Shown: positions 23,535 through 32,504 of the stretch, piece by piece
Layout: each line of letters begins with the position of its first letter
Numbering within the stretch: position 1 is the first letter of the stretch
Assembly: GCF_014892515.1 (NCBI RefSeq)
Contig: NZ_JADBGR010000023.1
Span: 1-45,646 of the forward strand
Direction: 5' to 3'
Source: Myceligenerans pegani
GTDB taxonomy: Bacteria > Actinomycetota > Actinomycetes > Actinomycetales > Cellulomonadaceae
Length of the DNA: 45,646 nt
Notes under the pieces: generated by a model
What the model saw: only the letters and a program-made list of their open reading frames with translations
Told to the model about the DNA's origin: nothing
Databases searched by the model: none
Program-made: the position numbers and the translations under genes

Positions 23535-24878
23535 ATGGGCAAGCAGATGCTGAAGCCGGGCGAGCACGGCGAGATCTTCCTGAAGGAGACGAGCACAGGC
23601 TCCTGGCGCGGGCGGGCGCGCCTGCGCCTGCTGGACGGTGACTACACCTCCGTGTCGCGGAGCGCGTCGAACCGGGATGCCGCGCGCCTGCGGGTGCAGG
23701 AGGGCATCACCGAACGCCTCAACGCGCCGAAGGGCTCGGAGTCGCTGACGCCGACCTCGAAGTTCGGGCTGGCGTGCCGTGAGTGGGTGAACGAGATGCG
23801 GGTGCGGGCGACCTGGCCGCGTCCGCCGATCCGGCCGCAGACGATCGACGAGTACGAGCGGTTGCTGGGGAACCACGCGGTGCCGAGGCTCGGGAAGCGG
23901 TGCCTGAACGAGCTGACTCCGGCGGTGTGCCAGGGGCTGTTGGACTCGATCGTCGAGCGTGGCAAGGACGGGAAGTTCGACCTGGTGACGACCGCGTCGC
24001 AGGTGCGTAGCGCGGTGAACCAGGTCCTGGACCGTGCGGTGATCCATGACGCGTTGCGGGACAACCCGATGCGCAAGACGAAGGCCCCGGCGCCGAGGAA
24101 GCCGGATCCGAAGGCGTTGACCGTCACGGACGTGTACCGGCTGCGGGCCGCCGTGCGGGCGTGGGAGGAGGTCCGTCGGGGCAAGCCCGGGCCGAAGCCG
24201 CGCGGGCACCTGCCCGCGGCGGTCGACCTGATGCTCGGGACCGGCATGCGGATCGGGGAGGTGATGGCCCTGCAGTGGGGCGCGGTGAACCTGTCGCCGG
24301 ACGGGCTGCCGACGGTCGCCGTCGAGGCGACGATGGTGGATATCAAGGGGCAGGGCACGGTGCGGCAGGAGATGCCGAAGACCGACGCGGGGGAGCGCAC
24401 GATCATCGTGCCGCCGTTCGTCGTCGCCTCGTTGAAGGCGATCCGGCCGGAGGTCACGACGGCGCAGACGGCGGTGTTCGCCTCGCGGCGGTTCAAGGAC
24501 GGCCGGAACGTGGGTCGCCCGGTGACGACGCACAATATGCGGCGCATGCTGCGGGCCGCCCTGGAGCTGGCGGGTATGGCTGGCGAGGTGCATCCGCACC
24601 TGCTGCGGTCGACGGTCGCGACGTTCGTGGCGCGCAGGATGAGCTCTGCCGAGGCGTCGGCGTTGCTGGGGCACAAGATCGGGACCGGGGTGACCGAGCG
24701 GCACTACATCGAGCGGCTGCGACTGGCGCCGGACACGTCGGCGGTGCTGCAGGCGATGATCGAGATCGGCGAGGAGGAGGCCAGGAGCGCTGTGTCCGGG
24801 AAGGCGGAGCGGGAGCCTGTGGCGGGGCGGGTGAGCGTCGCGGTGGCGGTCGCCGATCCGGACGAGTCCGGTTGGTAG
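23535..24878 (+). CDS. int: Tyrosine-family site-specific integrase
   Basis: The 447-residue protein has an N-terminal arm-binding region (about 1-70), a SAM-like core-binding domain (about 75-190) and a catalytic domain. The conserved residues are Arg239 (GTGMRIGEV), His355 and Arg358 (HPHLLRSTVAT), His380 (LLGHKIG) and nucleophile Tyr391 (TERHYIERL). All are present, so the enzyme looks active. It inserts the element at the tRNA-Ala locus, judged by adjacency. The C-terminal 50 residues are Ala/Val/Glu-rich and variable. A perfect hairpin follows at 24901. Confidence 0.95.
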   Translation: MGKQMLKPGEHGEIFLKETSTGSWRGRARLRLLDGDYTSVSRSASNRDAARLRVQEGITERLNAPKGSESLTPTSKFGLACREWVNEMRVRATWPRPPIRPQTIDEYERLLGNHAVPRLGKRCLNELTPAVCQGLLDSIVERGKDGKFDLVTTASQVRSAVNQVLDRAVIHDALRDNPMRKTKAPAPRKPDPKALTVTDVYRLRAAVRAWEEVRRGKPGPKPRGHLPAAVDLMLGTGMRIGEVMALQWGAVNLSPDGLPTVAVEATMVDIKGQGTVRQEMPKTDAGERTIIVPPFVVASLKAIRPEVTTAQTAVFASRRFKDGRNVGRPVTTHNMRRMLRAALELAGMAGEVHPHLLRSTVATFVARRMSSAEASALLGHKIGTGVTERHYIERLRLAPDTSAVLQAMIEIGEEEARSAVSGKAEREPVAGRVSVAVAVADPDESGW

Positions 24879-24900
24879 CCAGAGCGTCATGCCTGCTCGC

Positions 24901-24927
24901 ACGGTGGTGCCAATTCGGCACCACCGT
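24901..24927 (+). terminator. Hairpin terminator after the integrase gene
   Basis: ACGGTGGTGCC (24901-24911) and GGCACCACCGT (24917-24927) form a perfect 11-bp stem with a 5-nt loop, 23 nt past the integrase stop. There is no T-run. Confidence 0.7.
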
Positions 24928-25001
24928 CAGCGTCCGCGTTGTCCCTCCGATCGAACTGGGCCGTTCAGCTCGTGGGCGGGACCTGAGATGAGGTTAGGGA
25001 T

Positions 25002-25036
25002 GGATGTCCCCCGGGATGTCCCCCATGGTGTCCCCC
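25002..25036. repeat. Three short direct repeats (GGATGTCCCCC)
   Basis: GGATGTCCCCC is exact at 25002-25012 and 25014-25024, with a third near-copy GGTGTCCCCC at 25027-25036. The spacing of about one helical turn suits protein binding on one DNA face. Confidence 0.6.
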
Positions 25037-25139
25037 TCGGGGGCGCGACACTCTCCGCGGGCAGGAAGAACCTCGCGGCTCAGCCGGACTGCGGGGCTCG
25101 CTACCCGGAGCGCCGCAACTTTGCCTGGTTCCTCCGGTG

Positions 25140-25154
25140 GTGTTGATTCAACAC
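25140..25154. promoter_or_regulatory. 15-bp palindrome, possible operator
   Basis: GTGTTGATTCAACAC has 7-bp arms around one central base. No gene starts immediately downstream, and its partner is unknown. Confidence 0.4.
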
Positions 25155-25367
25155 AACCGGATCCGCCCGAATCATCCTGGGGGTTCCCTCCGCTGGTTGT
25201 CCGGCGGGGCGTCGCCCTTGTCTTCCCGTCCATCGTGCGCGGCCCTCGATGCGGCGTCAACGATCCGCGATGTTCGTCCTGCTGGACCGGCGTGGCGACC
25301 CGCGTTCCGGCGGGTGAGCGCGTCGTGGGCCCTAATAAGTTCGTGCTCGCGAACGAGGCTGCGCAGA

Positions 25368-25892
25368 TCAGTCAGTGAAGACGAGGCCGAAGAGCCCGTC
25401 GGGCACGCTCACGTGCTCGTCGGCCTTCGCCACTCCGTCGACCCATGCACGTGGATACTCGGGGAACCCGGTCGACGGGCCATCGCCGACCAAGCCCTCC
25501 AACGCGAACGCGACCGGCGCGGTGACCTGCGGACGCACCGCCGCACCCGCACCGTCGAGCAGCTCGGTGAGCACGGGCCAGGCACCTTCCGGCAGCGTGC
25601 CACCGACCTGCTCGCACCAGAGCCGGACTTGGCGCGACGGTTTGACGCCAACGGCGATGAAGATCCCCAATGACCCGTGGTCCTGTTCGAGCTGGTTGAG
25701 GAACTCATTGCACGTCCAGGCCAAGGTCTGGGCATAGGCGGCAACTTCGCCGACGCCGTCCGGCAGTCGAACGCTCAGCTCGTCGTCGGGCTGGTAGAGC
25801 CGGAGGGATCCAAGCCGGAAGGCCGGGTCTGGAGATTGGGCCATGGCCGCGTTCGCAGAGGGGCGTCGCGTGCGTCGCCGGAAGATTGCCAT
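25368..25892 (-). CDS. Hypothetical protein (174 aa), element cargo
   Basis: From ATG 25892 the product starts MAIFRRRTRRPSANAAM and continues as a soluble mixed alpha/beta protein. It includes the motifs LRLYQPDDELSVRLPDGVG, then DHGSLGIFIAVGVKP and VRLWCEQVGG, and ends VSVPDGLFGLVFTD. No signal peptide or membrane span is present. The pattern is typical of small conserved actinobacterial proteins of unknown function, perhaps an immunity-type or cell-surface-toxin-partner protein; that suggestion is weak. Upstream, the divergent membrane protein gene begins 153 nt away. I do not recognise the family. Confidence 0.65.
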   Translation of the reverse strand: MAIFRRRTRRPSANAAMAQSPDPAFRLGSLRLYQPDDELSVRLPDGVGEVAAYAQTLAWTCNEFLNQLEQDHGSLGIFIAVGVKPSRQVRLWCEQVGGTLPEGAWPVLTELLDGAGAAVRPQVTAPVAFALEGLVGDGPSTGFPEYPRAWVDGVAKADEHVSVPDGLFGLVFTD

Positions 25893-26045
25893 GGCCGGAG
25901 TCTGCCATCCACGCCAGATCAGATCGCCAGTGGGAAGGGCGCGCAGCCTCCGGCGGACACCTGCCGGGTTCGATTGGTTAGGGCGATGTAGAGACTCGGT
26001 GGGGACTGGTGATGACAACCGGTCGTGCGCGATGTGGATGGTCGA

Positions 26046-26735
26046 ATGTGGCGCGTGACAGAGGCGAGAGAGGAGTTCGACGACACGAGGGCCGACAGGA
26101 AGAGGCGTCGCGGTTGGGTCGGTCCGACGCGGTCGCTGCTGCTCGCCGTGGGTGGCTATGCGGCGGCCGTGGCGCTCTTCCTCTGGAGTCAGGGCTCCGG
26201 CCAGAGGCTCGTGGTCGCCGGTGTCACCGACCTGACGTTCGTGCTCGTCCTCCTGGGCGTCGGCGTCATTGGCGTGGTGGGCCTTCTCGCGGCAGCGTGG
26301 CGATGGCTTGTCTCGGGGTACGAGTTCGTGACCGCGACGCTGGCGGCCCTGTTCCTGATCGCCTGCGCCATGGTTGCGGTCGTGGTGACCGGGTTCGCAG
26401 GGCTGCTCGTATCGCTCGGGATGGAGGGCTCGTACGAAATCGTGGACGCTCCGGACCGTCCGATGGGCCGGCAGGTCTTGGTATGGAAGAAATACGCGCT
26501 GCATGACACGTACTGGCACGTGTACATCGGTGGTCCCTTCCTGTACACCGAGGTCACTGACGAGACCTTCCTCAACGAGGGCTGTTCGCGTCCTGGCGCG
26601 AACAGTCGGCAGGGCGACGAGCCTGCCGGATACACGCTGGTGACCGATGGGCACGGTCGCAACATCCTGACGATCCCCGTGGAGTACGCGCACTGTGACA
26701 GCGGTGGGGAGTTCCGGTTCGCCATCCCGGAATAG
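26046..26735 (+). CDS. Hypothetical membrane protein (229 aa)
   Basis: The frame encodes a basic N-terminal tail (DTRADRKRRRGW), three hydrophobic spans (about residues 30-46, 56-85 and 95-122) and an extracytoplasmic C-terminal domain with LVWKKYALHDTYWHVYIGG, two Cys and the end EYAHCDSGGEFRFAIPE. GTG 26025 is an alternative start; ATG 26046 was preferred because the hydrophobic region lies well inside either way. No ribosome site is strong. It is divergent from the 174-aa gene and may form a pair with it. No family recognised. Confidence 0.65.
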   Translation: MWRVTEAREEFDDTRADRKRRRGWVGPTRSLLLAVGGYAAAVALFLWSQGSGQRLVVAGVTDLTFVLVLLGVGVIGVVGLLAAAWRWLVSGYEFVTATLAALFLIACAMVAVVVTGFAGLLVSLGMEGSYEIVDAPDRPMGRQVLVWKKYALHDTYWHVYIGGPFLYTEVTDETFLNEGCSRPGANSRQGDEPAGYTLVTDGHGRNILTIPVEYAHCDSGGEFRFAIPE

Positions 26736-26879
26736 CTACCTGACGGGCCCATCTTGCCTGCCGTTCGGCTCAGCAGCGGTTCGTAGACAGCGCGGTTCTT
26801 GCCCGGCCCTGTGGGCCCTTTCGACTGATCTCGTTGGGAACGTGGCGCCTCGCTCGCTCGCGGGACACACCGGGGTGCT

Positions 26880-28082
26880 TCACCCGGCCCGACCTGCCAA
26901 CGTCTGGCTGGCGAGCGTTGCGAGTGCTGCGGCCTGGTCGCCGAGTATGGAGTCGTCGAAGCGGACGACGGCGGAGTGGTTCGAGGGAGCGGTTTCGGCG
27001 GGGACGTCGTCGGGGCGGGCGCCGAGGAGGATGTGGCATCCGGGGACGCGTTCGAGGATGTAGGAGAAGTCTTCGGCGCCCATGATCGGGTTGTCGCGTT
27101 GCTGGACGCGGTCGGGTCCGAAGGTATGGGCCAGGAGGGTCTTGGCGTAGTGCCACATGTCGGGGTCGTTGACGGTGACGGGGTAGTCGGGCTGGAAGTC
27201 GACGTCGGCGGTGGCGCCGTGCGCGGCGGCGATGCCGTGGATGAGGCGGGGGAGCTCGGCCGAGAGTTGTTCGACAGTCGCCTGGGAGAGGGTGCGGACG
27301 GTGGCGGCGAGTTCGGCGGTGGCGGGGATGATGTTGGGTGCGGTGCCCGCATGGAACTGGCCGACGGTGATGACGACGGGATCGAAGACGTCGTGGCGGC
27401 GGGTGACGTAGGACTGCAGGGCGGTGACGATCTCGGCGGCGACCGGGACGGGATCGAGGGACATCCATGGGGACGAGCCGTGCCCGCTCCTGCCGTGGAC
27501 GGTGACGCGCAGGATGTTGGCGCCGGCCCAGGCGGGGCCGGGCTTGGTGAGGAACAGCCCCTTGTCGTAGAGGCCGGAGACGTGGATGCCGAACGCAGCG
27601 TCCACAGGTGTGCCAGCGGCGTCCAGGACGCCTTCCTCGATCATGGGCAGTGCGCCGCCGGGACCTTCCTCGCCGGGCTGGAACATGAACACGACGTTCC
27701 CGGGCAGCTCATGCTTCTTCGCGGCGAGCAGGCGGGCGGCACCGACGAGGCCGGCGACGTGCAGGTCGTGCCCGCAGGCGTGCATGGTCCCGGTGGTGGA
27801 GGCGAATGGCTCGCCGGACTTCTCCATGACGGGTAGGGCGTCCATGTCTCCGCGCAGGAGGACGGTGGGGCCGGGCGCTTCCTGGTTGTCTCCGCGCAGG
27901 ATGGCGACCACGGAGCTGAGGCGCGTGCCGGTGGTGATCTCCAGCGGCAGGCCGTCCAGCGCTTCCAGGACTGCGGCCTGCGTCTTGGGCAGGTGCAGCC
28001 CGAGTTCCGGTTCCTGATGGATCCGGCGTCGCAGAGCGACCAGGTCGTCACGGATCAGTGCCGCGTCCTCAACGAAGCCCAC
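26880..28082 (-). CDS. M20-family metallo-amidohydrolase (N-acyl-amino-acid/hippurate hydrolase type)
   Basis: The 400-residue protein starts at GTG 28082, with GGAGGAG 5 nt upstream. It has the M20D signature: DLVALRRRIHQEPELG at the start, RGDMDALPV, the metal ligands in MHACGHDLH (His101, Cys103, His105), MFQPGEEGPGG with the catalytic Glu, a dimerisation domain near HGRSGHGSSPWMSLDP, and NPIMGAEDFSYIL near the end. These enzymes hydrolyse N-acylated amino acids or amino-acid conjugates. A longer upstream frame is not translated in a sensible family context. It is divergent from the SDR gene at 28276. Cargo of the element, with no clear link to the lanthipeptide genes. Confidence 0.92.
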   Translation of the reverse strand: MGFVEDAALIRDDLVALRRRIHQEPELGLHLPKTQAAVLEALDGLPLEITTGTRLSSVVAILRGDNQEAPGPTVLLRGDMDALPVMEKSGEPFASTTGTMHACGHDLHVAGLVGAARLLAAKKHELPGNVVFMFQPGEEGPGGALPMIEEGVLDAAGTPVDAAFGIHVSGLYDKGLFLTKPGPAWAGANILRVTVHGRSGHGSSPWMSLDPVPVAAEIVTALQSYVTRRHDVFDPVVITVGQFHAGTAPNIIPATAELAATVRTLSQATVEQLSAELPRLIHGIAAAHGATADVDFQPDYPVTVNDPDMWHYAKTLLAHTFGPDRVQQRDNPIMGAEDFSYILERVPGCHILLGARPDDVPAETAPSNHSAVVRFDDSILGDQAAALATLASQTLAGRAG

Positions 28083-28263
28083 GCTGCTCCTCCGGGGGAT
28101 GTGTCGGGGTGTGGTGACAGTCTCCCGGAGGTGTCGAGCCTCATGCGATCCAGACCTCTGCGAGCCTCGCCCGGGACGACAGCGATACGGCCGCAGCCGT
28201 CGCAGCAGGTTGGGCATCCGGACACGGGTCCCGTCCGGATCGACCTTCGAAGCCGACGTGCGG

Positions 28264-28269
28264 CATGAT
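28264..28269 (+). promoter_or_regulatory. Possible -10 box of the SDR gene (leaderless)
   Basis: CATGAT is one base from TATGAT and sits 6 nt before the ATG at 28276, with no Shine-Dalgarno. Confidence 0.35.
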
Positions 28270-28275
28270 CGATTT

Positions 28276-29301
28276 ATGCGGATTCTCGTGCTGGGTGGCA
28301 GTTGGTTTCTCGGGCGTGCGCTGGTCAGCGATGCTCTGGCGCGCGGGTGGACGGTCACGACGTTCACGCGCGGACGGTCGGGGATGCCCCCGGAGGGCGC
28401 GGAGCACGTGCGCGGCGATCGTCGGAACCAAGACGACCTGGCACGCCTGGTCGAGTCGGGCCCGTGGGACGCGACGATCGACACTTCCGTCTACGAGCCC
28501 GCCGACGTTCTCGCGGTCCTCGACGCGCTGGGGACGAGTGCCGGGAAGTATGCGCTGCTGTCGTCGGTCTCGGCCCATCGCGACTGGCCCCACGAGCCCG
28601 TCGAGGAGGACTCGCCCCTGTGGCCTTCACGGGTTGACGCTGCCGAGACGGACCCGGATATCGCAGCGCAGTCGGTCCCGGCGCAGTACGGGATCCTGAA
28701 GGCCGGGTGCGAGCTCGCGGCCGGGACGGCGCCGCTGGGGACGTTGATCTTCCGTCCGGGCGTCATCCTGGGCCCGGGCGAGTACACGGGCCGGATGCTG
28801 TCGCTGTTCGAGCGCGCGCAGCGCGGCGGGCGGTGGCTGCTGGGCGGTTCGCCGTCGGACCAGATCCAGCCCGTGGACGTCCGCGACGTGTCCCGGTTCG
28901 TGCTGAACCGCATCGCGATTCACGACGAAGGCGCATACAACGTGGTCGCGCCCAGGGAGCCGGAACGGAACTACGGAGCGTTGATCGACGCGTGCCTGGA
29001 GGTCACCGGAGGCACTGCGGAACTCGTGTGGGGCGAGCCGGAGTGGCTGCTGGAGCAGGGGGTGCGGGAGTGGACGGAGATCCCGCTGTGGCGCACACCG
29101 CGTGGAACCTGGGCCGTCTCGGGCCAGAAGGCAGCCGACGCGGGCCTGCACTGCCGGTCCCTGCGCGAGACGGTGGCCGACACGTGGGCCGACTTCCAGG
29201 AGCATCCGCCGGTTCCACACCCACGCCAGGCAGAGCATGGCATGGACCCGGCCAGGGAAGCGGAGCTGCTGGAGCAGTACGACCTATTCCGCGCCCGGTA
29301 G
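28276..29301 (+). CDS. NAD-dependent epimerase/dehydratase-family (extended SDR) protein
   Basis: The 341-residue protein opens with a Rossmann fold (MRILVLGGSWFLGRALVSDAL). DTSVYEPADVLAVLDAL and the active-site pair Tyr138/Lys142 (AQYGILKAG) follow, then FRPGVILGPGEYTGR and IQPVDVRDVSRFVL, as in reductases and epimerases acting on nucleotide sugars or isoflavone-like substrates. The substrate is unknown. The start at ATG 28276 appears leaderless. The 3' end overlaps the end of the convergent TPR-regulator gene by 18 nt. Confidence 0.85.
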   Translation: MRILVLGGSWFLGRALVSDALARGWTVTTFTRGRSGMPPEGAEHVRGDRRNQDDLARLVESGPWDATIDTSVYEPADVLAVLDALGTSAGKYALLSSVSAHRDWPHEPVEEDSPLWPSRVDAAETDPDIAAQSVPAQYGILKAGCELAAGTAPLGTLIFRPGVILGPGEYTGRMLSLFERAQRGGRWLLGGSPSDQIQPVDVRDVSRFVLNRIAIHDEGAYNVVAPREPERNYGALIDACLEVTGGTAELVWGEPEWLLEQGVREWTEIPLWRTPRGTWAVSGQKAADAGLHCRSLRETVADTWADFQEHPPVPHPRQAEHGMDPAREAELLEQYDLFRAR

Positions 29302-30747
29302 TCCGGCCAGGGTGGCGCGGTGGGCGGCGGCCTCTTCGTTGAACGTGACGATCTGGTCGCGCAGGTTCCCGGCCGGGGCGTGGTCTGTCCAGGTGCTATC
29401 GACGAGCGTGGCAGCGAGACCGTCCAGGCGTGAGGTCAGTCCGAATCGCCGCTGGTCGACGGGTGTAGACCACACGGGCGACAGGGCGTCGATCGCTCCC
29501 GAGAGGTCGCGGTCGGCGAGCCGGGCCGATGCCAGGTCCACCCGGGCGCGGTCTGCGACCCGCGAGCCGTCGGTGTCCACGATGACGGCCAGCCGTTCGG
29601 CCGCGGCCTGTGGGTCGCCGGCCTGGACCAGCGCCGTTCCGGCGCACATGTCGTGACGGTGCTGGTCCCAGCCGAACTCGCCACCGAACTCGTCATGCAG
29701 TTCTTCGGTCGCGCCTGAACCGAGCGCCTCGTCCGCGGCCCCGAGCGCCCGGGTGACCTGCCGCTGTTCTCCCTGGAGCGCCCAGGCACGCGCGCGGATC
29801 GCCTGCAGTCGTGCCGTGGCCGCACCGCCGGGTGCGTGCGGGAGCGCCGCCTCGATCGCTTCGACGGCCTCGCCGGGACGCCCGTCCCAGTAGGCCAGCA
29901 GTCCCGCGAAGCCGTTGCTCCATGCCCGCAGCCCGCTGTGCCCGGACAGGTCGGCGTACCGCAGGGCGGCGCGCGTCTGCGCGGTGGCGGCGGTGGACTG
30001 GCCGAGGTCGAACGAACTGCTTGCAAGGAGCGCGCACGACATACCGGCGGCCAGATACAGGTCCATCTGCTGGGCCGGGACCTTGGTCTGGTCGAGCATC
30101 TGGATCGCCAGGTTCCGGGTGCGACGTGCCTGCTCGAGCACGATCACGGGCGTCGTCGAGGTGTAGGCGCGCGACAGGTCGCGGACTTGGTCGTGCAACA
30201 TTTCCATTCCTATCGGGTCGATCGCGATGGCGATGGACGCGAGATGGTCCCAGGACTCACGGGCGGCCTGCGCCGCCGCGGCTCGGACCGTCTCGGAAGC
30301 CACGCCGAGTTGAGGGCTCCGGGCTCGTCTGGCGAGCCCGTTGCCAAGCACGGGAGGGTCAAGGGTCGCGGCCTCGAGCACCTGACGTTCCGCGGGCGTG
30401 TAGCGCGCCAGGTCGGCGTCGTCGATCAGGTCACGGACCGTGCATCCATGCCCGAAGGCACGGGCCAGCCCCATGATGTGTTCCACCCGTGGACGGGTGC
30501 CGCCGCTGCCGATCGGCCACGACTCCCACCGCGAGACACGGCTGCTGTCGAGCTTCGCCCCGGGATTGACTTCCAGGTAGCGCTGCACGACCTGCCACAG
30601 GGTCAGATCCAGCGCGAGCCGCCAAGCCGTGCGTGGCCGGACGCGGTATCGCTCTCCCATCGCGACGGCGATCTGCGGCCAGCTCTTTCCGCTTTCCAGA
30701 AGGGCAGCCCGGAAGGCGTCCCGTCCGGCTTTCTCGCTCCGAGCCAT
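29284..30747 (-). CDS. HTH regulator with TPR-like sensor region
   Basis: The 487-residue protein starts at ATG 30747, with GGAAGG about 9 nt upstream; a TTG at 30777 is an alternative. Residues about 1-100 form an XRE-type DNA-binding module (GKSWPQIAVAMGERYRVRP, then SSRVSRWESWPIGSGG). The rest is a string of Ala-rich helix pairs resembling tetratricopeptide repeats (AAGMSCALLASSSFDLGQ, AYWDGRPGEAVEAIEAAL, ALVQAGDPQAAAERLAVI). Such fused regulators are common beside actinobacterial RiPP and secondary-metabolite clusters and sense peptide or small signals. It is divergent from the operon starting at 30981, which it may control through the repeats in the gap. Confidence 0.82.
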   Translation of the reverse strand: MARSEKAGRDAFRAALLESGKSWPQIAVAMGERYRVRPRTAWRLALDLTLWQVVQRYLEVNPGAKLDSSRVSRWESWPIGSGGTRPRVEHIMGLARAFGHGCTVRDLIDDADLARYTPAERQVLEAATLDPPVLGNGLARRARSPQLGVASETVRAAAAQAARESWDHLASIAIAIDPIGMEMLHDQVRDLSRAYTSTTPVIVLEQARRTRNLAIQMLDQTKVPAQQMDLYLAAGMSCALLASSSFDLGQSTAATAQTRAALRYADLSGHSGLRAWSNGFAGLLAYWDGRPGEAVEAIEAALPHAPGGAATARLQAIRARAWALQGEQRQVTRALGAADEALGSGATEELHDEFGGEFGWDQHRHDMCAGTALVQAGDPQAAAERLAVIVDTDGSRVADRARVDLASARLADRDLSGAIDALSPVWSTPVDQRRFGLTSRLDGLAATLVDSTWTDHAPAGNLRDQIVTFNEEAAAHRATLAGLPGAE

Positions 30748-30813
30748 CCGCGCACCTTCCGCCGTCTTGGTGCTCAACGGTATCCAGGCCCCCGGGCGAA
30801 CGGTAGGTCGAAT

Positions 30814-30844
30814 GCAGGAAATTGCAGGCCCTACAAATTCCTGC
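30814..30844. promoter_or_regulatory. Inverted repeat between the TPR regulator and the 30981 operon
   Basis: GCAGGAAATT (30814-30823) and AAATTCCTGC (30835-30844) are inverted with one mismatch. Further TGCAGG/CCTGCA words occur at 30822, 30880 and 30900. This is a plausible multi-site operator for the divergent regulator. Confidence 0.45.
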
Positions 30845-30980
30845 CCAATCTCATGTGTCGCCGCAGGTCAGGCCGCTGTTCCTGCATTTCACACAGTTTG
30901 CAGGACCACCGGGGTCGATGCGGCCGCTCTCCAGGAAAGCTGAGGCCACGCAATAGCCGATCAACCCGAGGAGATCGCCG

Positions 30981-31388
30981 GTGGTCCTGAGACAGCACAT
31001 GACCGACGTGTCGATCCTGGTGCTCGAAGCCAGCTACCAGGCCGACGTGGCGGTCTCCAAGGTCTCGGTCAGCATCGAGCCCGGCGAAGGAGACGAGACA
31101 GGGCACGTCGAAGTGTCCGTCCACGCCGTGGAGGAGCGCGGCGCCGCGCTGTTCGCCGAGCGCCACGGCCTCAGCGAGGACCCCAGCAAGGCCGAGCGCC
31201 TCGCCCCCGGCTCTCGCGCGTGGTCCGGCTGGGCACGACCCGGAGGCATCCCGGCGGTGCGGTACGTCCTGTACTCCACCCCGGCCACTCCGAAGACTCC
31301 CGACAGCCTCAGCGACAGGCAGCAGGACGCCGCGACCGACGCGTCAGCTCCGACGGCCACGCGCACCACCCACGAGGAGAAGAAATGA
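30981..31388 (+). CDS. Hypothetical protein, first gene of a cargo operon (135 aa)
   Basis: GTG 30981 follows GAGGAG with 7-nt spacing. The product has a beta-rich N-terminal half (VSILVLEASYQADVAVSKVS and VEVSVHAVEERGAALFAE) and a charged, disordered C-terminal tail ending THEEKK. It has no membrane span and no known motif. Its stop overlaps the ATG of the HAD gene (ATGA-type junction at 31385), so the two are translationally coupled. The neighbouring small genes appear to form one operon up to about 33666. Function unknown. Confidence 0.65.
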   Translation: MVLRQHMTDVSILVLEASYQADVAVSKVSVSIEPGEGDETGHVEVSVHAVEERGAALFAERHGLSEDPSKAERLAPGSRAWSGWARPGGIPAVRYVLYSTPATPKTPDSLSDRQQDAATDASAPTATRTTHEEKK

Positions 31389-32178
31389 CACAGGAACGCG
31401 ACGACGCGGCCGGGCAGTATCTCCTGGCACTCGACATCGACGGGACACTCCTGGAGACAGGACAGAAGCCCGTCCCACTTGTGGTCCGGACACTCGCAGA
31501 GGTGCTCGCCGCCGGGCACGTGGTCGTCCTCGCCACCGGCAGATCCCTCGCCGGCGCGCTCCCCGTCGCAGCGCAGCTCGGGATGCGCGACGGCTGGCTC
31601 ATCACCTCCAACGGCGCGGTCACCACCCGGGTCCGCGGCGGCAAGGCGCGGATCGTGGAGCGGCACGCGGTCGACGCCGAACGGGTCGTGCGGTTCCTGT
31701 CGCCCAAGGCTCGCCTGCGGATGGCCGCCGAGTCCCTGGTCACGGCTACCGGGTCAGCGACCCGTTCACGTCAGACGAGCTCTCGGGCGTACGGCAGCCC
31801 TCGAACCTCGAAGGACTGTGGGCGGCCCCCACCCCGCGTCTGGCGCTGGTCGGTGACGCCGCGGCCTGGTTCATCGACGACCTGCGCGCCATGGGCTTGA
31901 CCGTGAACACTCCGCATCCCGGATGGGTCGACGTCACACCCGGCGGCGTCTCCAAGTCCTCCGCGCTGGAGCGCGTGCGGATCACGGAGAAGGTCTCGGC
32001 GACCCGCACGATCGCGGTCGGCGACGGCGGCAACGACATCGACATGCTGACCTGGGCGGCCCACGGCGTGGCGATGGGACATGCCCCGTCCGAGGTCCAA
32101 GAGGCCGCCGACCACGTCACCGGGACCCTGGCCGAAGACGGCGTGGTGCCCGTCCTGGCACTGGCGGCGACACGATGA
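31385..32178 (+). pseudogene. HAD-superfamily (Cof-type) phosphatase with a one-base frameshift
   Basis: Motifs of a Cof/sucrose-phosphatase-type HAD enzyme are split over two frames. Frame A carries LLALDIDGTLLE (nucleophile Asp) and VVLATGRS. Frame B carries GGVSKSSALERV (motif III Lys) and AVGDGGNDIDML (motif IV). The switch lies near 31733-31738, within GAGTCCCTGG. Adding one C restores a continuous reading (ESPGHGYRVSDPF, then ELSGVRQPSNLEG and LWAAPTPRLALVGD) of about 264 residues, the normal length. As it stands, frame A runs on to a stop at 31898-31900. It is a disrupted gene, a sequencing indel or, less likely, a programmed shift; no classical slippery heptamer is present. Both ends are coupled to neighbouring genes. 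Confidence 0.8.
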
Positions 32179-32489
32179 GCGTCGAAGCCCGCGAGACGCG
32201 CGCGACGGACCCGCTCACCAGGGTGCTTGCCGCGCACACGGCCAAAGTCCCCGTCGGCTACGAAGCCCGGCTCGGCGAGGCCGGCATCTGCTCCTCGTGC
32301 GGCAGTGAGATCCGCCTGCGGCATGTCGGAGACGACCTGTGCCTGTGGATCGCCGACGGCGAACCGGCCGACAAGGAGTCGCGCTGCAACGCACGCGGCC
32401 CCGCCCGGCTGGCCGAGTTCCGGCCGCCGCGCCATCACGCCAGGAACCGGCTGCAGTCCTACCACTACTCCGCCGTCGTCCGGCCCTGA
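32175..32489 (+). CDS. Small Cys-containing hypothetical protein (104 aa), possible zinc knuckle
   Basis: The ATG at 32175 overlaps the stop of the HAD gene (ATGA), implying translational coupling. The product contains AGICSSCGSEIRLRHV, a CxxC pair, and a later single Cys in SRCNARG. Zinc binding would need a fourth ligand such as the His residues in PPRHHARNRLQSYHY. It is basic at the C-terminus and has no membrane span. I do not recognise the family. Its place between a phosphatase and a tiny membrane protein suggests a shared, unknown pathway. Confidence 0.6.
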   Translation: MSVEARETRATDPLTRVLAAHTAKVPVGYEARLGEAGICSSCGSEIRLRHVGDDLCLWIADGEPADKESRCNARGPARLAEFRPPRHHARNRLQSYHYSAVVRP

Positions 32490-32504
32490 CACGAGGGAGG
32501 CCCC

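Larger units (their letters stand above)
24928..25367. other. Non-coding stretch with short repeats after the integrase
   Basis: This 440-nt region has no convincing gene on either strand. It contains direct repeats at 25002-25036 and a palindrome at 25140-25154. Given its place next to int, it might contain integrase or excisionase binding sites. Confidence 0.5.

Noticed and set aside
25004-25378. 124-codon + strand frame after the integrase
   Set aside because: No ribosome site, proline/serine low complexity, and it passes through short repeats and a palindrome.
31733-31738. Programmed -1 frameshift in the HAD gene
   Set aside because: No slippery heptamer of the X-XXY-YYZ type and no obvious downstream pseudoknot; an indel explains it more simply.
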